In this document: in pieces, positions 54,720-64,000 of the stretch
How the letters are laid out: the number at the start of each line of letters is the position of its first letter
How positions within the stretch are numbered: the stretch's first letter is position 1
Source: Meconema thalassinum
Lineage: Eukaryota; Arthropoda; Insecta; Orthoptera; Tettigoniidae
Direction of reading: 5' to 3'
Assembly: GCA_946902985.2 (NCBI GenBank)
Contig: OX336394.1
Span: forward strand, 273,579,496-273,643,495
Length of the DNA: 64,000 nucleotides
Notes under the pieces: model-generated
The model's input: only the letters and a program-made list of their open reading frames with translations
Databases searched by the model: none
What the model was told of the DNA's origin: nothing
Made by a program: the position numbers and the translations under genes

Positions 54720-55840
54720 TTATTATTATTATTAACATTAACAAACACAAATTCGAAAGTTAAATTTAGGGGAGAAATATCAACAGCTTTCACAGTAAAA
54801 ACTGGTCTCAGACAAGGTGATGGATTATCCCCTCTGCTTTTCAATGTGGCTCTTGATTATATCATGAAGGTTTGGCAAAAGGAAAACCCTCCTAAGATCA
54901 AAATTGGAACAAAACCATCAATAAAAATAAACTGCTTAGGATTTGCAGATGACTTGGCTCTTTTAGCACTAGACAAGGAAGAGGTTTGTACTCAGATCAC
55001 TAGTCTCCAAGAAATTGCTCAAGGGATAGGATTACAGATATCCTTTGAAAAAACTGAGATCATGCCTATGAAACCCTTAGATATAAATGAAGTCTATATA
55101 AATGATCATAAAATTAACCTAGTTCCTCAATTTAAGTATCTTGGTGAAATTATAACACATAACTTAAACGAAAAAGCAACTTGGATAAATAGAACAAATA
55201 AAATGAAAAAGGCACAATCTCTAACCTGGTCAACATATAATAAAAATGCCTATCAATAGCTACTAAGATCCAACATTATAAAACTGTAACTCTCCCTGAA
55301 GCCACTTATGCTTGTGAAACACTGTTCCAAATTAAAAATGAACAAAGAACTGATCAGCTCCTCAAAACGGAAAGAAGAATCATTAGAACGTGCATAAATA
55401 AAAAGTATCAGGTTGAGGGAGTCTGGAGGATTCTCCCAAATGAAACTGTCTATCGTGAGATTGATCCAATCACCAGCACAATGAAGAAGAAAAGAATTTC
55501 ATATTTTTTTCACATCTTACGGCTTAAACCAGAAAACAGAATTGTACGCCAACTGGTGATGAGAAATCTAGGAAAGAAAACTGGAGGAAAATGGATCCAA
55601 GAAATCCAACAAGATCTCAAAGCAGTTGGACTCAAGATAACAGATGCCGAGGAGAAAAATAAAATTAACACCATTCTTAAAACTCACAAATTTTCTGCAG
55701 AAATGACACACAGAAAGCCTACGGAGATTTCAGATGAGTTGAGAAAATCCCGATCTGAAAGAATGAAAAAGTACTGGAAAGAGCGCAAGAACCAAGCAGT
55801 ACTACCTTCAAAGAAGAAGTGATTGTGGAACGACTCAAGT
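54720..55840 (+). pseudogene. 5'-truncated LINE: RT palm to C-terminus, RMK-tail lineage
   Basis: It begins at a TTA microsatellite. The frame VKFRGEISTAFTVKTGLRQG, DGLSPLLFNVALDYIMKVW, CLGFADDLALLALD holds the RT palm with catalytic ADD. QISFEKTEIM and FKYLGEIITHNLN follow. The main frame stops at 55259. After a frame change a C-terminal part (55481-55822) reads ISYFFHILRLKPENRIVRQL, TGGKWIQEIQQDLKAVG and SERMKKYWKERKN. It ends at TAA/ATT repeats (55865-55905). It is the best preserved copy of this lineage, with few breaks, so probably young. Confidence 0.88.
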
Positions 55841-56138
55841 GGTCCAATGTGACCAATCAAGATTAATAATAATAATAATTATTATTATTATTATTATTAT
55901 TATTAGCCTACTTATACTCATACCAACTTTTTGATACTTTTCCTTGTAGGAATCACCTCCTGAAGTTCGTACAAATAGTATACATACCGGTACATACATA
56001 ATTAGATTTAAATTATGAGTCATGTGTGTTCAAAACAAAAGAATAATTTTTAAGACATTCGATGTTTAAAAAACTGAGATGGCAAAAAAATGGCATAGTA
56101 GTAATAGGCTAATAATAATAATAATAATAATAATAAAT

Positions 56139-58066
56139 AGTGAACTTCCTGAAGAGCGTAATTGTTTCATGGAGCACTGTTCGCCAACTTACAGTGGGTG
56201 GCACTCGTTTAACATCTTCATTAATACCGATTCGCCGAGGAATTTTCCAAGGAGACTCTCTAAGCCCACTCTGGTTTTGTCTGGCTTTGAATCCTCTCTC
56301 GCAAATCCTGAACAGTAGCAACTACGGATGTAGTATTAAGGGTAATCATGGTGAAGCGTACAAGATGAACCATCTTCTTTACATGGATGACATTAAACTG
56401 TATGCATCAACTAAAGTGCACCTACTATATCTCATCTCTATCACTCAGAGCTTTTCCTCAGATATCCTTATGCAGTTTGGTTTTGATAAGTGCAGAACAC
56501 AGACTGTTATTAGAGGCTCGCACTCTGCACAAGGAATACCTGTTGGAGAGGAACAGAGAAGTATTCAGCCGTTGGAGGAAGGCGCATTGTACAAATATCT
56601 TGGGTTCGCCCAGAGTACCCGTCTCAGACATGGTGATATCAAGAAGAACATAACATAGCAATATACTTCACGACTTCGCGGTGTTCTCTTTTCAAAACTT
56701 ACCGCTAAACATATCATTAAAGCAGTTAACACATTTGCAATGCCCGTAGTTACATACTCCTTTGGTATCATCAGGTGGACTCAAACCGAGCTGCACGATC
56801 TGCAACGAAAAACATCGGTGCTTTTATCACGCTATCGTGTGCACCATCCGAAATCAGCAACAGAGCGCCTGACTCTACCTCGGTCTGAAGGTGGTAGAGG
56901 ACTGATAAACATCACGAACCTTCATACAAAACAAGTGACAACTCTGCGTGCATTTTTCCACAACAAGGGAGAAACATCCCTTCATCTTCAGCTGATGATA
57001 ATTACACATCGCTCCATCTGTCATCTTTAGATTCACCAGTAAACGAAATGAAAACTAATGAATACAAGATCGCGAATTGGAAACAGAAGGCGCTTCATGG
57101 GAAGTTTCCACATGAGTTGGACCAGCCTCACATCGACAAGTTAGCGTCGCACGCATGGCTGACCCACTCGGTCCTCTTTCCGGATTTGTTGTAGCTATCC
57201 AAGACCAAGCTGTTGCTACTCGAAGCTATCGGAAATGTATCATAAAAGATCCAGCAACAGAGAGTGAGAAGTGTCTCCGCTGTGGCAATTGTAGTGAGAC
57301 CATTCAACACATAATATCAGGTTGTTCCCACCTTGCCAACACTGACTACAAACATCGACACGATCAAGTTGCCAACATTATCCAACAGAAACTGTCCTTG
57401 AAGTACAAACTTCTTCAAAGCTCCGTCCCCTATTGGAAATACACACCATCTACAGTACTCGAAAATGCCACACACAAGCTCTACTGGGACAGAGGAGTTG
57501 TGACGGATGTTGCAGTCAGTAACAACCGGCCAGATATCATTGTCATCAATACAGAACACAGAGAGACATTACTGATAGATATCGCATGTCCCAACACTCA
57601 AAATATCCAAACAACAGCTGCTACTAAAATATCTTTGTACACAGAGCTGGCAATTGAGATAAATCAGATGTGGAAACTTGAGTCGGTGACTACCATCCCA
57701 ATTGTATTGTGTACAGGTGTTATACACAAAACTCTCCACAGTAGTCTATCAATATTGAATCGGCACCCGCAGATATATATTGAACTACAGAAGGCACATG
57801 CCATATTGTTAGGAAGTTCCTTGGTGACAATACCCTGGCCGAATACTCAGCAAGGCTCGATGATTTAGATGGAGAATTAGCTCATCCTATAAATGAAGGA
57901 GATTCGTGAAGACTGCGGGCACGACATGGATGTACAGTAACGTGAAGTCTCTGAACAGTGTATACGAAATTATCTCGGTACAGATGGTTCCGTGCTAAGG
58001 CCGAACCAGGCTGTAACATAAAATGTAGCCGGTATTTGCCGTGATAATGTTGTCAAACAATAAACG
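56139..58066 (+). pseudogene. R4/Dong-like LINE (restriction-like endonuclease class), 5'-truncated at a TAA repeat
   Basis: From the (TAA)n run at 56109-56138 the RT frame reads TLVGGTRLTSSLIP-type sequence, then IRRGIFQGDSLSPLWFCLAL and HLLYMDDIKLYAS (catalytic MDD). KYLGFAQS and a stop at 56656-56658 follow, and the frame reopens to MPVVTYSFGIIRWT and SVLLSRYRVHHPKSATERL. After frameshifts near 57020 and 57180 the C-terminus carries the CLRCGNCSETIQHIISGC zinc knuckle. The nuclease block NNRPDIIVI...TLLIDIACPNTQN (PD...D) ends near 57868. Its 3' end meets AATAATAATAA at about 58065. Motifs and TAA target agree with the Dong group of the R4 clade. Confidence 0.87.
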
Positions 58067-58080
58067 ATAATAATAATAAC

Positions 58081-58975
58081 AATGACCTAGAAATTTTGTC
58101 CAAAAATAGGCAGGAAGCAATTGAATCCATTGTAAAACTCCATGAAATAGCAGCCAAATCCCGACCTCAAATCTCATACCAAAAAAGAAAAAAAATAGTT
58201 CATTGAAGGATCTCGTCGGTACATGGATACAGAACCTTTGGTAACCCAGTTCGGCGTCTAAGTAAATCAAGTGTCTAAATTCAAATATCTAGGGGAAATT
58301 ATTCAACCTTCAGGCCTGAATCATGATGCAAACAAAGAGAGAATTCCTAGATTGCAAAGAGTCTACAGAATCACATGGGACATGTAGCCTACTGTATAAT
58401 AAGAAATCCATTTCTCGTAAAGCAAAATACGACATTACAACACGGTAATCAAACCCGACGCCTCTGAGCACTCATCATTTGGGACAGATCACTAATTAAA
58501 GATATACAAACACAAGAAAGAAAAATATTGAGAAAAAGTTTTGGTCCAGTTTGTACTGAGAAAATTTGGATGAAAAGAAAATCCCGGGAAATTCATAAAC
58601 ATTCAGAGAAAATCTCAGTCACATTCAGGAAAAGACGTTTTGAAATTTTCTGTGCATGTTCTCAGTATGAGTGATCACAGGCTGACTAAAAGGATTCTAG
58701 AGCATACTCTCCCAACGAAGGCTAAGAACAACTGACTGCTTGAAGTTGAAAAGGACCTTCAGGAAATAGGCATGGTACTCGGCAGGTCTAAATTCAGGAA
58801 ACTAGTTGACAATCATCAATTTTCAGACCACCCAAACATTACATCCAACAGAACCTGGAAGGACGAGCACAGAAGAGCCATAGCGAGAAGATGAAGCGAT
58901 TTTGGGAAGAAAAGAAAGCAAGATCAGTTAGATCGTTTGAAACGCGCTCCTTAGACGGGCATAACGATCTAAATG
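58081..58975 (+). pseudogene. Heavily decayed LINE 3' half, RMK-tail lineage
   Basis: Pieces in different frames: NDLEILSKNRQEAIESIVKL, KLHEIAAKSRPQISYQK, VSKFKYLGEIIQPSGLN, then SARRMKRFWEEKKARS-like C-terminal sequence near 58885-58925. It lies directly after the Dong-like element and ends in AATGATAATAATAAC (58972-58986). Many stops and frameshifts make it older than the copy at 54720. Confidence 0.7.
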
Positions 58976-59081
58976 ATAATAATAACTAGCGGACCAGAGC
59001 GAGAAATCTCACATGTTCATAAACTACACTTTCCCCAATAGGTTTATAATAAGAAACTTAAGGAGAAAGGTTGTTATGTTT

Positions 59082-60017
59082 TTGATGTGTAACATCTTTC
59101 CGCTCGGTTGCTGGATAGTTTTGTGGGAGTGATTTTGAAAATTGGGGACGGAAGTGGATCGGAACGCTCGAGCTGGCAGTGGTGGATCGAACGGAAGTAT
59201 GCACTGGCCGCTCGATCGATCGAACGGAAGTGTACTAGCTGGCAGTGGTGGAAAATGGAAGTATGCACTGCCCGCTCGATCAATCGATGGAAGTGTATTA
59301 GCTGGCAGTGGTGGAAAACGGAAATATGCACTGCCCGCTCGATCAATCGAACGGAAGTGTACTAGCTGGCAATGGTGGAAAATGGAAGTATGCACTGCCC
59401 GCTCGATCGATCGATCGGAAGTGTACTAGCTGGCAGTGGTGGAACGAACGGAAGTATAAGATGCACTGCCAACTCGATCGATCGATCCAGCGGGCAGTGG
59501 TAAGACCCAGCTGGTAGTGGTACGAGAAACAATAAGCGCGCGGTGTCGGAGATTGATACCATGACGTACTCTCAGCCATGAGGAATGTATATGACATATT
59601 GAACGGAAAACGCTCATGCGAACTCTGGTGTCAAGTGATTGAAACAAATAACATGGTAGATGTTCGAAGTTTCGTATCAGTATTTAAATGGTAAAATGCC
59701 TTAATATCAAACATTGTAAGTAGTCGGCATTGCCGGTATTATGTTTCTGCACAATGGCTATTCAAATAGTAACCCACACAACGGTAATGCAGTCATCAAT
59801 ATAATATAATCGTTGTGGTTATACGAGAATTGATCAATCCTTCATGAACTATTACTGAATACATTCTCTTTACTCACAAGAGGGCCTATTCATAAGGGAT
59901 TTTAAACTCAATTTCACGCAGGAACATTATCGAAAGAAGCAAAATATAAATGAAACTTAATTCCGTAATGCAGTATTATTGGAACGTGGAAATAAGTCAC
60001 CATCTTGTGCACAAAAT
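59082..60017 (+). repeat. H element copy 3, with an expanded minisatellite
   Basis: GATGTGTAACATCTTTCCGC, GGTTGCTGGATAGTTTTGTG and GGGAGTGATTTT open it as in H1 and H2. A minisatellite then replaces the short repeats of H1, after which ACAATAAGCGCGCGGTGTCG, CGCTCATGCGAACTCTGGTG and TTAAACTCAATTTCACGCAG follow as in H1. The match to H1 stops at about 60017, where the LINE begins. ORFs at 59024-59647 come from the minisatellite. Confidence 0.78.
59170..59490. repeat. ~64-bp minisatellite, about five units
   Basis: Units begin AGCTGGCAGTGGTGGAA and continue GGAAGTATGCACTGCC, CGCTCGATC(G/A)ATCGA, CGGAAGTGTACT. They start at about 59170, 59236, 59299, 59363 and 59427. Each contains a CGATCGATCGA palindrome. 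H1 has only one set of these words in shorter form (37598-37700), so the array grew inside this copy. Confidence 0.85.
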
Positions 60018-60239
60018 TTGCGTGGTCAAATAGTGAGTTGGTCACTAGTCGTGGCCGAGTGAGGTACGTGTGTGCGCGCTGTGTGACCGCATTGGAAGAA
60101 GTTACGTTTCCTAATACCGGTACTTCCGATAGTTCCACGTGTGTACTGACCTTCCGTGTGTCATTCGGACAATACTTTTTCAAGTAGTGTTCCAGATAGG
60201 ACAACAAAACCAGAAACCCAGAAAACCCCGCTGAAAATC

Positions 60240-61339
60240 ATGTCCGGATACCAGAGAAAAAACACCGTACGCTGCCAATGGGACAGGCAGAGTTCTCGCC
60301 CCGCACCAGGAGAAATTCACCGCTGGATTAGCGATACTCTCCGGTTGACTGTCGACCAAGTAGAAGCCATCCAGTTAAATGCGCATGAAAAAACCATGTA
60401 CATCAAGGTAATCAGCATATCTACTTATCAGAAATTGTTAAATAATTTTGCAGATCCTATTAAATTTCAGTATGACTCAGGCGAAATGACAAATCCACAG
60501 CGGATTCCAATTTTACCACAGTGCGTATATTTAATGTCCCACTCGAAGTCCCCCCTGAAATTTTCAAATCCGTCCTGTCGAAATATGGCACTGTGAGTGA
60601 CGTCAGGAAAGAACAATGGTCTTCTGCTTATCAGTTCCCGGTGTATAATGGGATACGTGCAGTCACTATGGAAATCAAACAAGATATCCCCTCCACTGAG
60701 ACTTTTGGTGGCCATTCTGGCTATATAACGTATAATGGACAGAAACAGACCTGCTTAATTTGTAATGCTAACACACATCTACGTATCAACTGCCCAAAGA
60801 AAATGATTCCCCTCGGTATAACTCCTACACAACAACGACGTGTCCAATACTCGGAAGTAGTGACATAGCAAACGTCACATGAAAACATGGTTATTGATCA
60901 GTCAGCTGGGACAACACCAGAAGTGGCCTCGGATTCACATGACGCAGAACTGGTACCTTGCCCTGACCAGAACAGCGAGCCACAGAGTGCCCCTGTGCTA
61001 TCGGCAACCTGTATCGCAGCCTTAGAACCAATTATGCCGTCACTACAGGCTGCCACAGAAATTTTGTCTTCACTGTCCCCACCTACTCTGGTATCTACCG
61101 ACTCACTTAAGCAGGTTGATCGGGGATCCGAGAATATATCTAAGAAGATTAAAACAAATGCCTCGATTGCCGTACCAGCCCCGAAGAATCAAACTGGCTC
61201 TACAAACGTTTCAACAGCTGTGAAAAAGAAACAAAATCTTCATTCTACGTCATCTAGGGACCCACGAACGCTCTCAAACGCTGACAGCCGGCCTATGAAT
61301 GGCAGTCATAAGGAACTATCTCAACCTAATTTGACATAG
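60240..61339 (+). pseudogene. LINE ORF1 (gag-like, single CCHC knuckle), broken
   Basis: From ATG at 60240: MSGYQRKNTVRCQWDRQSSR, DTLRLTVDQVEAIQLNAHEK. A frameshift near 60505-60520 moves to TTVRIFNVPLEVPPEIFKSV, KYGTVSDVRKEQWS, then the knuckle CLICNANTHLRINC (CX2CX4HX4C, about 60752-60793). An in-frame TAG at 60866-60868 separates the last third, which is Ser/Pro/Thr-rich and low in structure (60887-61339). It probably encodes an RNA-binding particle protein in the active form. The frameshift and the stop together mean this copy is dead. Confidence 0.82.
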
Positions 61340-61399
61340 TGCACCAGTATATTTCTCACCTGTGTCTTTTTTTCTTTTTTCTCGAGTCCACCTTCCAGT

Positions 61400-64000
61400 A
61401 TGTCTAGCACAGCTTTTATACTTTTCTTAATGGCGCAATTTCTCACTGTGGCCACTGTGAATATCAATGTAATAGAATGCCCTCTGAAATTTCAACTGTT
61501 GGAGAGATTCCTTCGAGATGCAGACATTGACATTGCCTTCATTCAAGAAGTTGCTATACCCTGTTTGCCAATATCTGCCTTCTACAAACAATACATCAAT
61601 ACCGGTAATACGAATAGAGGGACCGGATTCCTCATACTACATGATATCCCACTCGAAGGTGTGCTATGCCATCCATCAGGACGCATAATATCTGGACACA
61701 TAAACTATACCACCCTGATAAATGTATATGCCCCATCCGGGTCCAATAAACGTGTGGAACGGAAAATGTTCTTTCAACAGAGTATACTGCCTCATCTGCA
61801 CGACGTTAAGGAAAAACTTATTCTTGCAGGGGATTTCAATTGTATTCAACGCCCAGAGGATTCCACTAGTTCATACCAAGGTATCAACCCGGCTCTCAGG
61901 ACCCTTCTTACCTCCCTACACCTCATTGATGCTGTGGATAGTTTAAGGGTGCCCCTGCCCCATTACACCTGTATAAGTCACAACTCCTCATCACGAATTG
62001 ACCGCATCTACTTTTCACAGGAACTTATCCAGCCTAGACGATATGAAGTGATACCTGCCAGTTTCACTAACCATCATGCTGTCGTATGTACAATCTCTTA
62101 CCCCCATCCCATATATCACATAGGAAGAGGTTATTGGAAGCTGAATTGCTCGCTGTTACTGGAGGAGGAATGCCAAGATATTTTCAGACAACACTGGACT
62201 CGATGGGTCCAACAAAAATGCAAATTTCGCGACTGAGCAGACTGGTGGGATATTTTAGTTAAACCAGGGATCCGCCGCGTCTTTAAGAACATATCCTACC
62301 AACGAGGTCGGGAAAGACGGGATACAGTTGAATTTTACTATCGAGTTCTTCGTCAGCTCCAGCAAAGATCTGATGCTGGGGAGCGTATATATGACCAGAT
62401 TCGGGAAGTTAAAGCCAAGCTCCTGTCCCTACAGCAACGAACGCTCGCTCATATAAACGTGGCTTTAAAAGATCGTACAGTGCTCCCGGACGAAAGTGCA
62501 AGTGTATACCATATCGCCAAAGAACAACGGGAGCGGCAACGTAAATATATCCACCGCCTCCGCACCAGTACTGGAAGTGTCGTCACCTCCCCTGACGCTA
62601 TACGTAGTGAAATATCATTATTTTATCAACGGTTCTACGCTAAGGCTGAAATTGATCCACAGCAGGTGACCCTATTGCTTTCATCTTGCAGTACCCAACT
62701 ATCTCCGGACAACAAAACTCTGCTCAGCGCGGATATTACGGATGAAGAGATTCACTCTGTGGTTAAGCAACTCCCAAACAACCGCTCACCTGGCATTGAT
62801 GGACTGCCATATGAAATGTATAAACACTTCTGGCCTCTCATTGGCAAAGAATTTTGTCATGTCCTGCGTACCATTCTCCAACGTCGTGCTCTTTTTCAAT
62901 CACATCACGAAGGTACCATAGTCCTCATACCAAAAACATCCTCTCCCATGGCAGTTGGTGACTTCCGACCAGTTACTCTGCTCTGCAGTGATTATAAAGT
63001 CCTTACCAAAGTACTTGCATGCCGATTGAAGACTGTTCTACATGATATCATTGGTAATGAACAATGTTGCAGTATTCCTGGAAGAACTCTGTTAACAAAC
63101 TTAGCGATACTACGGGACCTACACCTAAAAGCCGAAATGCTCCCCACTGAGCCAATGAGTTTTCTCACCTTAGATCTTGATAAAGCTTTCGACCGCATCA
63201 GTCATGAATACTTGTACATGGTATTGCAACACTTTGAATTTCCTGAAATCCTTATTGACTACATTCGTATGATAAATTGTAATGCTACGTCTCGAGTGCT
63301 CGTCAACGGTTTTCTTTCCCCTCTGATTCCAATACAACGATCAGTTAGGCAAGGATGTCCCCTTTCCATGCTACTTTTTGTCATTGGCCTTGAACCGTTC
63401 ATTCGGACTACCCAGGTGAAGCTACAGGGTTACAAACTGTCCACACATGTTTTTGGAATGTGCGCCTATGCTGATGACGTATCAATATTGATCCGCAATA
63501 ATGAAGACATCTCCCACATCGATAGCGTCCTTCAGCTCTACCATATCGCCTCTGGAGCACAATCGAACCCCCAGAAAACTGCTTTGCTTCCGCTCAATAC
63601 TAACTCAGTGATTACCCAAGAGCCCTGGTTCCGGATAGTAAATGAGGTGAAAATTCTTGGCATTACCTGGAAGCAATCGCTTCTGGACACAGTGCAAGCA
63701 AACTGGACTAAGGTCATTGCCAAAGTTAGGGGAGTGCTGATCCAATTTGGTCAAAGAAACCTCAATATAGTGCAACGGGTCATGATCCTCAACGTGTTTG
63801 CGCTCTCTAAAATATGGTACGTCGCACAACTTTTCCCACTTCCCAAAATGTTTGAGAGCCAATTGGCAAAATATACAGGTTGGTTTATATGGCAAGGATT
63901 TTTGTTCCGAGTACAACGGGAACAGTTGTATCTCCCATCCCGGCAAGGCGGGCTAGGGCTAACGGCTCATGGCATGAAATGCCGTGCACTCCTCTGCAAG
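61400..64000 (+). pseudogene. LINE ORF2: endonuclease and reverse transcriptase, one nonsense codon
   Basis: It starts at ATG 61400. Endonuclease blocks in order: VATVNINVIECPLKF, IAFIQEVAI, NVYAPSGSN, LAGDFNCIQ, SSRIDRIYFS, NHHAVVCTI. A TGA at 62234-62236 (KFRD|ADWW) is the only stop I find. The frame then stays open to the window end through a linker, NNRSPGIDGLPYEMYKHFW, IVLIPKTSS, FRPVTLLCSDYKVLTKVLA, LDLDKAFDRISHEYL, RQGCPLSMLLFVIGLEP, YADDVSIL (catalytic YADD), SNPQKT and EVKILGITW. That is 867 codons, with the C-terminal end outside. One nonsense codon in such a length suggests a recent insertion. Confidence 0.92.

Larger units (their letters stand above)
60018..64000 (+). mobile_element. 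Near-complete L1/Tx1-like LINE, cut by the right window edge
   Basis: A ~220-bp 5' UTR is followed by ORF1 (60240-61339), a 60-bp gap with a pyrimidine tract, and ORF2 (61400 to beyond 64000). The 5' end is where similarity of the flank to H1 stops, so it looks full length at 5' and inserted into H3. The endonuclease is of the apurinic type and the RT resembles the L1/Tx1 group (VNGFLS, RQGCPLS, YADD, LGITW). The clade call is by motif only. Confidence 0.85.

Noticed and set aside
59024..59647. Several ORFs rich in ARSI and CTSWQWW repeats
   Set aside because: They translate the 64-bp minisatellite. The repeat period, not selection, keeps them open.

Overview
This window looks like a transposable-element graveyard from a large, repeat-rich insect genome. 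Orthopteroid (Polyneoptera) is my best guess. It rests on the style of the tRNA-headed SINEs, the mix of Helitron, DD37D mariner, piggyBac-like, Penelope-like and several LINE lineages, and one conserved SLC5 transporter exon. There are no bacterial features, no CRISPR array, no rRNA gene and no convincing functional tRNA. The only host coding sequence I trust is that SLC5 first exon (15220-15425, minus strand), which has a splice donor and a TATA/initiator promoter. Its other exons are not recognisable at lower coordinates, so intron 1 probably runs off the left edge. Labels such as HE, SINE-A and H/I elements are working names of mine.

Layout. 1-5.8 kb: three copies (HE1-HE3) of a long non-coding element, one carrying a nested SINE-E, a 309-bp near-perfect palindrome and a LINE stub. 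6.3-7.4 kb: a decayed LINE reverse transcriptase. 8.4-15 kb: SINEs, HE4 and HE5. 15.2-15.8 kb: the SLC5 exon, its promoter and a 40-bp minisatellite. 15.8-19.8 kb: a LINE 3' end split by a complete 3.3-kb Helitron (16404-19720) with a broken Rep/helicase gene. 19.8-25.6 kb: SINEs, then HE6 and HE7 as a 1.4-kb-armed inverted repeat. 25.7-29.4 kb: a 3.66-kb non-autonomous Helitron built of tandem repeats. 29.9-32.1 kb: HE8, built on a 293-bp tandem array. 32.5-37 kb: a TA-flanked MITE and a DD37D mariner with both inverted repeats. 37.5-45 kb: H and I elements, a Penelope-like RT interrupted by an 892-bp insert, and a three-level nest. 45.5-50 kb: a possible two-exon pseudogene, nested SINEs and a piggyBac-like remnant. 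52-59 kb: a MITE, a tRNA-headed SINE, and LINE fragments packed around TAA/TTA microsatellites, including an R4/Dong-like element. 59-64 kb: H3 with a 64-bp minisatellite, then a nearly intact LINE that continues past the right edge.

The most interesting system is the HE family. Its termini are constant: a 5' end with a small hairpin, an AGCCTA(C/T)TTTTC subterminal repeat mirrored at the 3' end, a (GTCY)n/(CA)n tract, and a 3' stem-loop ending near TAGGCTAAAA. The body, built of ~0.3-kb repeats, comes in at least three unrelated types. This matches the published architecture of non-autonomous Helentrons (HINE/DINE-1). Two copies share the same upstream and downstream flanks but have different bodies, which suggests the interior is exchanged between constant ends.

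Many insertions can be dated relative to each other, because target-site duplications and empty sites are visible inside the window.
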